A stretch of DNA of 53,972 nt from a virus, in the IMG/VR virus record IMGVR_UViG_3300042896_000569, positions 1 through 53,972 of that record; one strand, given 5' to 3'. The position numbers and the translations under genes were made by a program. Shown here one piece after another: positions 44,356 to 52,692 of the stretch. The notes beneath the pieces are model-generated. The model had not been told where the DNA came from. It saw only the letters and a list, made by a program, of their open reading frames with translations, and did no database searches. Numbering within the stretch: position 1 is the stretch's first letter; the number at the start of each line of letters is the position of its first letter.

Positions 44356-46317
44356 ATGGCTAATTACGGCTTTTTTGTTGCAAACACAGGTTCTACATTA
44401 TATAGTGGATTCACATTCATAGATTCTCAAGGTAGTAATATTATAATTAATATACCACCAAGTCAAACATTTTATATTTCAGCTGATGAATCCGTTACTG
44501 GTTCAACTTATGTGGGTTTGGATGTACAATTACAAGGTACTTTAGATTTAACCTACGATTTTTCTGCATGTTGTTCTGTTGATTCATTTTCTGTCGAAAT
44601 TCCTAATTCGTTATCAGGTTTTTCAGGTGCGTCATATTATGTCTACTTTGCAGCTTTTACTAATAGTACTAACGTTAGTTATGGATGTCATAACATTACA
44701 GACGATGGTGACGCAGCATCATATCCATATGTGACAGCATTACAAATGGATTTTGCAATTCCAGTTATTTTTACAGATTGTGTTGATTGTACAAATACAT
44801 ATCAATGTAATATAGATGAATGTTGTCTATTACTTGGAATCGAATATTCAGGTGGTTATTATTATAGAGGATTATACAATGATGGTATTATAAATGGCAG
44901 ACAATATTATACGTTTACAAATATCAATGGTGACTTTATGGTAATGTATTGGGACACTAATGATTGGGAAATAGAAAATTTAACCACATCAGTTCCAAGG
45001 GGTGCTGGTTCATTAACAACAAGTTATTGTCCATCATTTACTACAACAACTATTGATAATGCTTTAAATTGTTTATCGGATTTAACAGGTTCTTCAATTA
45101 ATCTTTTTAGTGAATTAATTTCTTGTTTGGGTTGTCCACCCATATATTGTATAAGTGACACAGGTTTAGGTTATGATGACACCTACTTGTCTGCTGGTAC
45201 ATATAATAGTGAAACATATTGGTCTGGAACAACGAATGGTGACTTTATATATTTTACAACTGGAGGTACTTGGTGTTTATCGACTACGTTGGGTGGCTCT
45301 TGTTTACTTGAAGGACCATATCCTTGTAACTCAAGTTGTCCCGATTTATGTGATGATTATGTTTTCAGTGGAGCATGTCCAACACCAACACCAACACCAA
45401 CTGTAAATTGTTCAGTTTTAGATTTCACTGCGGTTTTTGATTGTGAAGTTACTCCTACTCCGAGTGTAACACCTACAATCTCTTTAACACCAACAATAAC
45501 TCCAACACCAACACCAAGTGACCCTTGTGGTGGTAGAGCATTGGATGCAACAATTACTGGTTATACACCAACTCCAACACCAACAATAAGTGTAACACCT
45601 ACAATGACACCTGAAGTGACAAGACCTTGTAATATCTCAGGAACAGTTACCTTTAATCCAGTAATTGGAATATTAGAATGTCCTTCGAGTAAGAAGTTCG
45701 TTGATTGTTCAAATGGTAGTTTATATTATGCTGTAAATCCAATAATATTACCATCAGGTGGTACTTTAACACAATCAGATATATTCAAGGCAAATATAAA
45801 TGGTGTTTCAAAGTGTGTTGTGTTCTTAGGTATAGAATTAGACGTAATCGGTGTTGACCAAATAGATTTGGTTGATGGTCCTTTGGGAAGTATCACTGGT
45901 TTGTCAAGTTGTGATAGTGTTTGTACTCCTGATATAACCCCAACCCCTACAATTACACCAACCCCATCCATCACTCCAACATTAACACCTACTCCAACGT
46001 CTTCACAAGCAGTTGGTTATTATTTGTATCAGAGATGTTCTGACCCAACTCAATATGTAATACAAACTTTACCAGGTCCGACATATACTCCAAATCAAGT
46101 ATTCAGTTTATCAAGTTCACCATACAATGGACAATGTTGGAAATTTATTTCTTATTCAACCACATATCCAACGTTACCTTTGGGTTCAACTTCAACTTAT
46201 TTGTCAGGAAACAGTTTTCCAACTTCAGGTGTAAGTTTCTTCGAAAATTGTACTATTTGTATTTCAACTATTGGTGATACAGGTAAAGGAGGTACTTTGA
46301 TTGATGGTGGATTTTAG
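44356..46317 (+). CDS. Cysteine-rich virion protein with Thr/Pro linkers (653 aa)
   Basis: Begins MANYGFFVANTGSTLYSGFT. N-terminal half is beta-rich with Cys clusters (CVDCTNTYQCNIDECC near residue 140). Residues about 342-352, 365-389, 405-421 and 527-550 are TP-repeat linkers (PTPTPTPT, TPTPSVTPTISLTPT and similar), separating small Cys-containing domains. Such linkers in phage fibres act as flexible stalks and as O-glycosylation acceptors. Probably a tail fibre or surface-decoration protein. No enzyme domain. It follows the 71-aa gene after 5 nt. Confidence 0.65.
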   Translation: MANYGFFVANTGSTLYSGFTFIDSQGSNIIINIPPSQTFYISADESVTGSTYVGLDVQLQGTLDLTYDFSACCSVDSFSVEIPNSLSGFSGASYYVYFAAFTNSTNVSYGCHNITDDGDAASYPYVTALQMDFAIPVIFTDCVDCTNTYQCNIDECCLLLGIEYSGGYYYRGLYNDGIINGRQYYTFTNINGDFMVMYWDTNDWEIENLTTSVPRGAGSLTTSYCPSFTTTTIDNALNCLSDLTGSSINLFSELISCLGCPPIYCISDTGLGYDDTYLSAGTYNSETYWSGTTNGDFIYFTTGGTWCLSTTLGGSCLLEGPYPCNSSCPDLCDDYVFSGACPTPTPTPTVNCSVLDFTAVFDCEVTPTPSVTPTISLTPTITPTPTPSDPCGGRALDATITGYTPTPTPTISVTPTMTPEVTRPCNISGTVTFNPVIGILECPSSKKFVDCSNGSLYYAVNPIILPSGGTLTQSDIFKANINGVSKCVVFLGIELDVIGVDQIDLVDGPLGSITGLSSCDSVCTPDITPTPTITPTPSITPTLTPTPTSSQAVGYYLYQRCSDPTQYVIQTLPGPTYTPNQVFSLSSSPYNGQCWKFISYSTTYPTLPLGSTSTYLSGNSFPTSGVSFFENCTICISTIGDTGKGGTLIDGGF

Positions 46318-46333
46318 TTTATATAAAATGTAG

Positions 46334-46340
46334 TATTTAT
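46334..46340 (+). promoter_or_regulatory. TATTTAT element upstream of the 99-aa gene
   Basis: TGTAGTATTTATCTAAAG, 17 nt before ATG at 46358. Overlaps the 5' arm of the hairpin 46340-46371. Confidence 0.45.
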
Positions 46341-46371
46341 CTAAAGTAACTATTCAAATGACTACTTTAGA
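46340..46371 (+). promoter_or_regulatory. Hairpin with the ATG of the 99-aa gene in its loop
   Basis: 9-bp stem TCTAAAGTA / TACTTTAGA; 14-nt loop carries the ATG at 46358-46360. Weaker case than the others because the ATG is in the loop and not paired. Confidence 0.4.
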
Positions 46372-46657
46372 ATTTTCATCCATTTTTGGTCTTAATTTTC
46401 CCTATACAGTTTATATTTGTGATGTATATGGCCTTCAATGTGTTTTGGTTGCGTACATTGATACAAACGTACCTTTAAATAATTTATTTGCACTTCCACA
46501 ACAATTCAAAACTGCACCAGCTTTGGGTATTAAGGTAATTACAAGTGATGGTTGTGAGAAATTCAAAGTTTTATATTGTAGTGATGATAATAAGGACTTT
46601 ATGGATTTACAAGATTTCTTTTTTATGGATGGTGTTCCATATTTCTTTATGTCCTAA
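46358..46657 (+). CDS. Small virion-like protein (99 aa), paralog of 44135
   Basis: Starts MTTLEFSSIFGLNFPYTVYI. Shares with the 71-aa protein the pattern P-[YF]-x-[VI]-Y-[IL]-C-D-x5-C-V (FPYTVYICDVYGLQCVLVAY). The C-terminal part adds KVLYCSDDNKDFMDLQDFFF. Beta-rich, presumed structural. Confidence 0.5.
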   Translation: MTTLEFSSIFGLNFPYTVYICDVYGLQCVLVAYIDTNVPLNNLFALPQQFKTAPALGIKVITSDGCEKFKVLYCSDDNKDFMDLQDFFFMDGVPYFFMS

Positions 46658-46658
46658 C

Positions 46659-46665
46659 TATTTAT
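46659..46665 (+). promoter_or_regulatory. TATTTAT element upstream of the fibre gene
   Basis: CTAACTATTTATATAAAAAA, 13 nt before the ATG at 46679. Confidence 0.45.
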
Positions 46666-46678
46666 ATAAAAAAATAAA

Positions 46679-47494
46679 ATGGCATTTCTTACCGATAGAA
46701 CTTTAGCAACAGGAGTAACATTCACTGATTTAATACATATTGTTAATACCAGTGATACATCGCAAAATCCTGCAGGTTCATCATATAAAGCAACAATCCA
46801 ACAAGTAACTAATTTAGTACAATCGGTATACATTACAGGTGGTACTTATAATTCCTCAACAGGTGTAATAACATTTACTAATAGTTCTGGTGGTACTTTT
46901 TCAGTTTCAGGATTTGTTACAGGATTTACAGACACAAGTGTTACCGCTTTTACTTACAATAATAATACATTTACTTTATCTGAAAGTGATGGAAGTTCAT
47001 TTTCTGTAAATGTTAATACTATGACTGGTTTAACAATTAATGGAAATTTATCAGTCACGGGAACAACTAGTAGTGGAACAATATCAGCAACGACATATCA
47101 AAATTTACCAACGGACATAAGGGTTACTGGTGGTACATTTTCGGCGGGAACATTGACACTTGTAAATAATACTGGTGGTACTTTTAATGTTATAGGTGTA
47201 GGTACTTCCACCGAATCAACAACTGGTATATCAACTTCAGCTATTACATTAGTTACAGGTTATAGTTATAATGGAATAAGTTACTCAGGTAATGTTGATG
47301 TCACTTTATTTTCACCCTCAGGTATTCAAGGATATAAATTAACAATCAAAGACGAAGGTGGTTATGCAAGTACTTATAGAATAAGAATAACACCATCTTC
47401 GGGTACAATTGATGGGAACGCTTACGTTGATATGAACATAAACTATATGTCACTTTCATTTGTGGCAAGAAATAATAATTGGTGGATAATATAA
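46679..47494 (+). CDS. Tail fibre-like protein (271 aa)
   Basis: After MAFLTDRTLATGVTFTDLIH come tandem beta-repeats (VYITGGTYNSSTGVITFTNS, then GGTFSVSGFVTGFTDTS; later RVTGGTFSAGTLTLVNNTGG), typical of trimeric phage fibre shafts. The C-terminal tip (YKLTIKDEGGYASTYRIRIT, then a WWII end) is a compact domain found in many Bacteroidota-phage fibre tips. Likely a receptor-binding or accessory fibre subunit. No chaperone domain visible. Confidence 0.72.
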   Translation: MAFLTDRTLATGVTFTDLIHIVNTSDTSQNPAGSSYKATIQQVTNLVQSVYITGGTYNSSTGVITFTNSSGGTFSVSGFVTGFTDTSVTAFTYNNNTFTLSESDGSSFSVNVNTMTGLTINGNLSVTGTTSSGTISATTYQNLPTDIRVTGGTFSAGTLTLVNNTGGTFNVIGVGTSTESTTGISTSAITLVTGYSYNGISYSGNVDVTLFSPSGIQGYKLTIKDEGGYASTYRIRITPSSGTIDGNAYVDMNINYMSLSFVARNNNWWII

Positions 47495-47495
47495 T

Positions 47496-48710
47496 ATGGC
47501 ATACATTTTTAATAACTCAATAAAATATTCAGATGGACCTAACTTAGACGCTTTCGGTAGATTAAGGACTGCCGCAGTCCAAAATCTTTTGGATATTAAA
47601 CATACATTTGATAAAAATCCACTTCAGGTTAGTGAGGTAACTGCTGGTACTGCAACATCCGTATTTAGTCAACAATACGCAAGAGTTAGAATGTCAACAT
47701 CAGCTAACAATGATTTAGTTATTCGTAAAACTAAAACACATCCAATTTACCAACCAGGTAAAAGTCAGTTGTTTGAGGGAAGTTTTAGTAATTTTCAAAT
47801 TGAATCCAATGTTATTAAAAGAGTTGGGTGTTTTCAATCAACAACAGGGTCACCATATAATTCAGTATTTGATGGTTACTTTTTGGAAAGTAATGGTGTT
47901 ACTAGCGCAATAACATTTAATATATTCTTAAGTGGTTCTTGTACTTTTAGTGCTGACTCAACAACTTGGAACTCAACCGAATTCGACCCAAATAATTTTG
48001 ATTGGGCTGAAACAAATCTAATGACTGTAGATTATCAATGGTTAGGTGTAGGTAGAGTGAGATTTGGTATGGTTTTATCAGGTCAAACAATATATTTTAT
48101 TGATTATACTGCTGCTAACAATATTCCAACAGTATATATGTCTTCACCGAATCAACCAATTAGATATGAAATAAGACAAGTTGGTGTTGGTTCAGGTTAT
48201 TTTGATATGATTTGTTCTCAAGTATCTACAGAAGGTGCATTGAATGGTTTGTATTCTACGGTTTCAATTCCACATACCGCAACAACTACGATGGCCACCT
48301 CAGGTACAAAATACCCATATATTGGCTATAGATTAAAAGAAAATTACATTGGTGTAACATCTCAGTTTGACACAATCAGTATCTTAAACACTTCAAACGA
48401 TAATTACTTGTTGACTATAGAATTCAATCCAACATTATCTTCAACGCCAAGTTGGACTGATATACCTAACTCACCTTTTCAATATTCTTTAAGTGATGGA
48501 ACTCCAACAATAACAACACCAGGACACGTAATGACATCATTAATTGGTCAGGCTGGTACATCTGCTTTAACGACCACTAAATTAGATGACAATCAAATAA
48601 GAGTTGGTTCAAATGTTAATGGTACTTTAGATGAAATGTGGTTATGTATAACACCATTAGGTGCAAATGCTACTTTTATTGGGGCTGCGGATGTTTTATA
48701 TTATTTATAA
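47496..48710 (+). CDS. Virion structural protein (404 aa)
   Basis: Starts MAYIFNNSIKYSDGPNLDAF then GRLRTAAVQNLLDIKHTF; the DAFGRLR-type start is known from virion structural proteins of related phages. Later parts have jelly-roll-like beta character (YFDMICSQVSTEGALNGLYS) and no catalytic motif. It may be a decoration or baseplate/fibre-related protein. One base separates it from the fibre gene. Confidence 0.6.
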   Translation: MAYIFNNSIKYSDGPNLDAFGRLRTAAVQNLLDIKHTFDKNPLQVSEVTAGTATSVFSQQYARVRMSTSANNDLVIRKTKTHPIYQPGKSQLFEGSFSNFQIESNVIKRVGCFQSTTGSPYNSVFDGYFLESNGVTSAITFNIFLSGSCTFSADSTTWNSTEFDPNNFDWAETNLMTVDYQWLGVGRVRFGMVLSGQTIYFIDYTAANNIPTVYMSSPNQPIRYEIRQVGVGSGYFDMICSQVSTEGALNGLYSTVSIPHTATTTMATSGTKYPYIGYRLKENYIGVTSQFDTISILNTSNDNYLLTIEFNPTLSSTPSWTDIPNSPFQYSLSDGTPTITTPGHVMTSLIGQAGTSALTTTKLDDNQIRVGSNVNGTLDEMWLCITPLGANATFIGAADVLYYL

Positions 48711-48718
48711 AGTCAAAT

Positions 48719-48749
48719 AATCCTCTATAATTTTGTATTATGGAGGATT
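48719..48749 (+). promoter_or_regulatory. Hairpin covering the start of the glycosyltransferase gene
   Basis: 13-bp stem AATCCTCTATAAT / ATTATGGAGGATT with one G-U pair and a 5-nt loop TTTGT. The ATG (48740-48742) is inside the 3' arm, and a U-rich segment (TAATTTTTG) follows. It starts 9 nt after the stop of 47496-48710. A TATTTAT at 48702-48708 lies upstream of the 5' arm. Confidence 0.6.
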
Positions 48750-49717
48750 TAATTTTTGTATCAGCACAACCAGATGTTCCTTACTTTCATTGGCAAGTAA
48801 GAGTTTATGTTCACAACTTTATTGAGATGGGAATCAATCCAAATCAAATACACGTTGTATTTGCAATGGTTTATGGTAATACCAAACCTAGTGATGAATC
48901 CTTAAATTTAAAAGATTTAGGAATTAATGTTCATCATTATTTAGATGATAGAAAACAAAAACATTATATACCTAACATAAAACCATTTTTAGTTTACAAA
49001 TTAATTGAGGAGTTTCCGATTTTAAGTAGAAATATTTTTTTACACGATGCTGATATTGTATTCAGAAAATTACCTGATTTCAATTCATTACTCAAAGATG
49101 AAATAAATTATTTATCAGATACAATCGGTTATATTGGTTACAACTACATTATGGATTGTTGTAAAAGATATGAAGGAAGACATCCAAACTCACAAAAAGG
49201 TCAACTTTTGAGAGAAATGAGTGATATTATAGGAATTGATGTTAATACTATAAAAGAAAACCAACTTAACTCAGGTGGTGGTCAGTATTTGTTGAAAAAC
49301 ACGACAAAAGAACTATGGAAAAAAATTTATGAAGATTGTACACCACTTTATGACCAAATGTTGAGTTACCAAAAAAGATTTCCGATAAGTCCTGGTGAAA
49401 TACAATTTTGGACAGCAGAAATGTGGTCTTTATTGTGGAATTTATGGTTACATAATTATGAAACTAAAATATCAGATGAATTAAGTTTTTCGTGGGCAAC
49501 AGATTCAATGGAGATTTATAATCAACATTCAATACTACATATGGCAGGTGTTACCGATGACTTGAAATCTTCAAAATTTTATAAAGGTGAATTTATTAAT
49601 GTAAGTCCTTTAGATAAATTGAAAACCAACATTAATTTTTTTGATTACGTGGAGAAAAATAGTTCAACAATAAAATACATCGAAATAATGAAAAAGATTG
49701 TTCAAAACAATCAATAA
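48740..49717 (+). CDS. GT-A-type glycosyltransferase
   Basis: 325 residues. Starts MEDLIFVSAQPDVPYFHWQV. A DxD motif in NIFLHDADIVFRKL (Asp103 and Asp105) would bind the metal and nucleotide sugar; later ELNSGG-type residues (QLNSGGGQYLLK) and the conserved aromatic WTAEMWSLLWNLW follow. This matches GT-A fold sugar transferases of the galactosyl/arabinosyl type. It lies between virion genes with Thr/Pro-rich linkers and is the only enzyme in the virion cluster. Substrate sugar and acceptor are unknown. Its start is hairpin-covered, suggesting separate control. Confidence 0.72.
   Translation: MEDLIFVSAQPDVPYFHWQVRVYVHNFIEMGINPNQIHVVFAMVYGNTKPSDESLNLKDLGINVHHYLDDRKQKHYIPNIKPFLVYKLIEEFPILSRNIFLHDADIVFRKLPDFNSLLKDEINYLSDTIGYIGYNYIMDCCKRYEGRHPNSQKGQLLREMSDIIGIDVNTIKENQLNSGGGQYLLKNTTKELWKKIYEDCTPLYDQMLSYQKRFPISPGEIQFWTAEMWSLLWNLWLHNYETKISDELSFSWATDSMEIYNQHSILHMAGVTDDLKSSKFYKGEFINVSPLDKLKTNINFFDYVEKNSSTIKYIEIMKKIVQNNQ
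49696..49712 (+). terminator. Weak hairpin at the end of the glycosyltransferase gene
   Basis: 7-bp stem GATTGTT / AACAATC with a CAA loop, ending two nt before the TAA stop codon of the glycosyltransferase frame. It has no good T-run; low certainty as a terminator. Confidence 0.3.
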
Positions 49718-49720
49718 ATC

Positions 49721-49727
49721 TATTTAT
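49721..49727 (+). promoter_or_regulatory. TATTTAT element upstream of the 731-aa virion gene
   Basis: AATCTATTTATATTTAAAA, 16 nt before the ATG at 49744. Confidence 0.45.
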
Positions 49728-49743
49728 ATTTAAAATCTAATTA

Positions 49744-51939
49744 ATGAGTTGTTTTTGTCCATCTGGTTATACCGCAGCACCTGATAATTCTGAGTGTATA
49801 AGAGAAGTAACCGCATCAACCAGTGGTTCTGCCTCAACTCTTGTTGTTTTGAAAGCAGGTCAGTTTTCTACCAACGGATATATGGGGACAATTTTTTATG
49901 AAGACATAACTAATTTGACGTTTCCAATTATACTGACAGGAATTACAACTGGTTCTCAAACAAAAAATGGGACACCCTTATTCAACACATCATTTTTTAT
50001 AGATTCTGATACTACCAAAAGTTTGAAGGATAGAACTTTAAATTATATTTTGGGAGGCCCGGGTGCTGGTCAAAGTATTGTTTCTCCAAGTGGTTTATTA
50101 GAAAGTTGTTCATTAAGTGCAACAACTCACGGACCTAGAATTTGGCCATGTGCTAATTCTAATACAGTATGGGGTAATAAATCAACAACTTTTCTACCCA
50201 ATTCACCAGGTAGATTAAATTACTCAGGTGTTTGGCCAACAACAACATCACCTTTTTCTCCAGCAAATGAATGGATTGGTTTCACTGCTTGTTTCAATAA
50301 TCCAACATCTCAAACCTATTATTTGGGAATGGGTGCTGACGATTTTTACAGATTTAAATTAAATGGTGTGTTATTAGTTGAAGCTAATACAAGTGGTTTT
50401 ACTTTCGGTAATCAGTACAATTCATTTTCAGCTTATAGAACACATGGTCAAACTTTTTCAACTTGGTCAGTTTTCCCAATAACTTTACCAGCAGGACCGA
50501 ATTATATTCAAATGGAAGGTCTAAATTCAAGTACAGGAGCTACTGGTGGTTTCGGTGCTGAAATTTATTCAGGTAGTGTTTCGTCTTTGAGTGCAATTAC
50601 TTCCCAATCAGCATTAACCTTAGTAACCGTATTCACCACAAGAGATTTAACGGGTACTACTTTTGATAATTCAGGTGTTACTGGGTTAACTTGTTCGAGT
50701 GGATTTACATTAGTAACATGTTCGGGTTCACCTTTTTGTTCACAAGTTTTAAGAACACCTTGTACTGGTGTAACACCTACCACTTCAACGACAACTACAA
50801 CAACTAGGTCATATATAAACTCGGGTTATATACCAGTAAATGATTGTAACGTACTCACTATACAACCATTAAACGTAATCTGTAATGTAACAAATATTAC
50901 TGGAAACCCTGATAGTTCAAATGGTTCAATAACATTAAGTATCGTTGGTGGTGTTCCTCCATACACAATAGAATGGACTTTTCCTAATGGTGCTACACTA
51001 ATAGGTGGTAAGACAATAAATGGTCTATCTACTGGTAGTTATACTGCCGTTGTTAGTGACTATTATGGTGACTATACTTTCACAACAACTTGTACAGTAC
51101 CTGGTTTTACAACGACTACAACATCAACAACAACTTTACCTCCAGTTCCAAACTATTTAGAAAATATTTTCTGTATGTCAATTACGACAACCAAAAGGAC
51201 TGGCGGTACACCTACTCCAACCACAACTCAAATTACTTTCCAATATAACACTTATATAAATGGCCAAACATCTTGGATATCAAATTCTGGTAATGAAATT
51301 GTATATTTTAACCCATCTGTTGGTACTTCGGGAGTATGGTCGTTATCGGCATCAACAAGTAGTATTATAAATACAGCTTTAGGTACATCTACTTGGACTA
51401 TATTCAAAGGATATCCAAGTTCACCAACTTCAGGAGCATGGACAATGTCTGTTAATCCTCCAAGTCCTCAACAACAAACTATAACATCAATAGGTGCTTG
51501 TTCTGACTTTTTATCTTTAACAATTAATGCTTGGTGGGCGTTAGATGATAGTGACATACCAACAACATTTAAATTTTCAGGGGCTTGTGGTGGTTCTAAT
51601 GAAACTCCTTGGTTTAAATGGTATTTGTTGGGGGGTTTAACAAGTTCAGACATTAGTAGTTTTGAAATTTATTGTGAAGATTTAGACAATCCGGGATATA
51701 TTCATTGGGATGTAACAAATATACCAAATACAACCACTCAGGTTAGTTCATCAATACCTTGGCCTGGTGGTGTGACAATAAATCCAACCACAGGTGACCC
51801 AGGTGCTTCAAATACTCAAGGATGGGAAGGCCCGTGTCCTCCGATTGGTAATACACATACTTATTTAGTTACATTAACAGCCAATTTAGTTGCTGGGGGT
51901 ACTAAAACAAGTACATACACATTTACTTCAACAAGCTAA
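49744..51939 (+). CDS. Large virion protein with SprB-like domain and Thr-rich linkers (731 aa)
   Basis: Starts MSCFCPSGYTAAPDNSECIR (Cys-rich knot). Residues about 170-280 (TYYLGMGADDFYRFKLNGVL) resemble a PA14-like carbohydrate-binding or adhesin beta-domain. A Thr-rich linker VTPTTSTTTTTTRS is at about 342-355. Residues about 375-452 form an SprB-like repeat (NGSITLSIVGGVPPYTIEWT, then GLSTGSYTAVVSDYYGDY). A second Thr/Pro linker at about 455-470 leads to a C-terminal beta-domain. Likely a tail fibre or decoration protein. Follows the glycosyltransferase. Confidence 0.65.
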   Translation: MSCFCPSGYTAAPDNSECIREVTASTSGSASTLVVLKAGQFSTNGYMGTIFYEDITNLTFPIILTGITTGSQTKNGTPLFNTSFFIDSDTTKSLKDRTLNYILGGPGAGQSIVSPSGLLESCSLSATTHGPRIWPCANSNTVWGNKSTTFLPNSPGRLNYSGVWPTTTSPFSPANEWIGFTACFNNPTSQTYYLGMGADDFYRFKLNGVLLVEANTSGFTFGNQYNSFSAYRTHGQTFSTWSVFPITLPAGPNYIQMEGLNSSTGATGGFGAEIYSGSVSSLSAITSQSALTLVTVFTTRDLTGTTFDNSGVTGLTCSSGFTLVTCSGSPFCSQVLRTPCTGVTPTTSTTTTTTRSYINSGYIPVNDCNVLTIQPLNVICNVTNITGNPDSSNGSITLSIVGGVPPYTIEWTFPNGATLIGGKTINGLSTGSYTAVVSDYYGDYTFTTTCTVPGFTTTTTSTTTLPPVPNYLENIFCMSITTTKRTGGTPTPTTTQITFQYNTYINGQTSWISNSGNEIVYFNPSVGTSGVWSLSASTSSIINTALGTSTWTIFKGYPSSPTSGAWTMSVNPPSPQQQTITSIGACSDFLSLTINAWWALDDSDIPTTFKFSGACGGSNETPWFKWYLLGGLTSSDISSFEIYCEDLDNPGYIHWDVTNIPNTTTQVSSSIPWPGGVTINPTTGDPGASNTQGWEGPCPPIGNTHTYLVTLTANLVAGGTKTSTYTFTSTS

Positions 51940-51942
51940 TAT

Positions 51943-52668
51943 ATGATTTTAACTTCAACTGTTAATATAAATGATACAATTTGTGGATGTGATGGTTCTT
52001 TTGCAATTCAAGGTTACAATGGAACACCACCATATTCCTACTCAATTAATAATGGTTTAACCTATTTTAATACACCATTATTTAGTAATTTATGTCCTGG
52101 TCAATACTCTGTTATTGTAAAAGACGTGTCGGGTGAAACATCAACAAATTCTGTTATTCTAAACACATCGAATAATTCAATAACATACAACGTTACAATT
52201 AATACTTCGTCAACAACAATAGTTAATAACAATACAACATTAACAAAAAAATACGATACAACTATTTCAGTGTTTCCAAGTTTACCAAGTGGTGTAACTA
52301 TAACATTTAATTTGGTACATTTAAATACTTCAAAATCTTCTCCATTCTCAGGTACTTCTACAACAACGTCAACGAGTGACTTGGTTAAAAATAGTGTCAC
52401 ACAATCTATTTCATACTCAAGTTCGACTTTGAGTACAACTTATAATCCAACACCAGGTTGTCAAAATCAAAATGTTTACATCACTTCGTACACTGAGGGA
52501 TGGAACAATCTCACTTATACAAATTCAGATACTTTAATATTAACAACATATACAACTACAACTAAAAACCAAGATGTCGCTTGTTATTTAGGTCAAAGTG
52601 TTGAAAATTACACTTTAAGTAATGTTTCTATATCAGGATGTTATTGTTGTAACATTATCGTCACATAA
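51943..52668 (+). CDS. SprB-repeat virion protein (241 aa)
   Basis: Starts MILTSTVNINDTICGCDGSF; residues 13-70 match the SprB-like repeat (FAIQGYNGTPPYSYSINNGL, then LCPGQYSVIVKDVSGETS), named for the gliding adhesin SprB of Flavobacterium. The remainder is Thr/Ser-rich beta structure and ends with CYCCNIIVT. Short intergenic gap of 3 nt to the previous gene. Probable fibre or decoration protein. Confidence 0.62.
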   Translation: MILTSTVNINDTICGCDGSFAIQGYNGTPPYSYSINNGLTYFNTPLFSNLCPGQYSVIVKDVSGETSTNSVILNTSNNSITYNVTINTSSTTIVNNNTTLTKKYDTTISVFPSLPSGVTITFNLVHLNTSKSSPFSGTSTTTSTSDLVKNSVTQSISYSSSTLSTTYNPTPGCQNQNVYITSYTEGWNNLTYTNSDTLILTTYTTTTKNQDVACYLGQSVENYTLSNVSISGCYCCNIIVT

Positions 52669-52681
52669 AATCAATTTTCGA

Positions 52682-52688
52682 TATTTAT
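52682..52688 (+). promoter_or_regulatory. TATTTAT element close to the last virion gene start
   Basis: CGATATTTATCTTTATG; the element ends 4 nt before the ATG at 52693. Confidence 0.3.
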
Positions 52689-52692
52689 CTTT

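Noticed and set aside
45390-46010. Repeated CCAACACC-type units
   Set aside because: They are codons of Thr/Pro linkers in the 653-aa protein, not independent DNA repeats.
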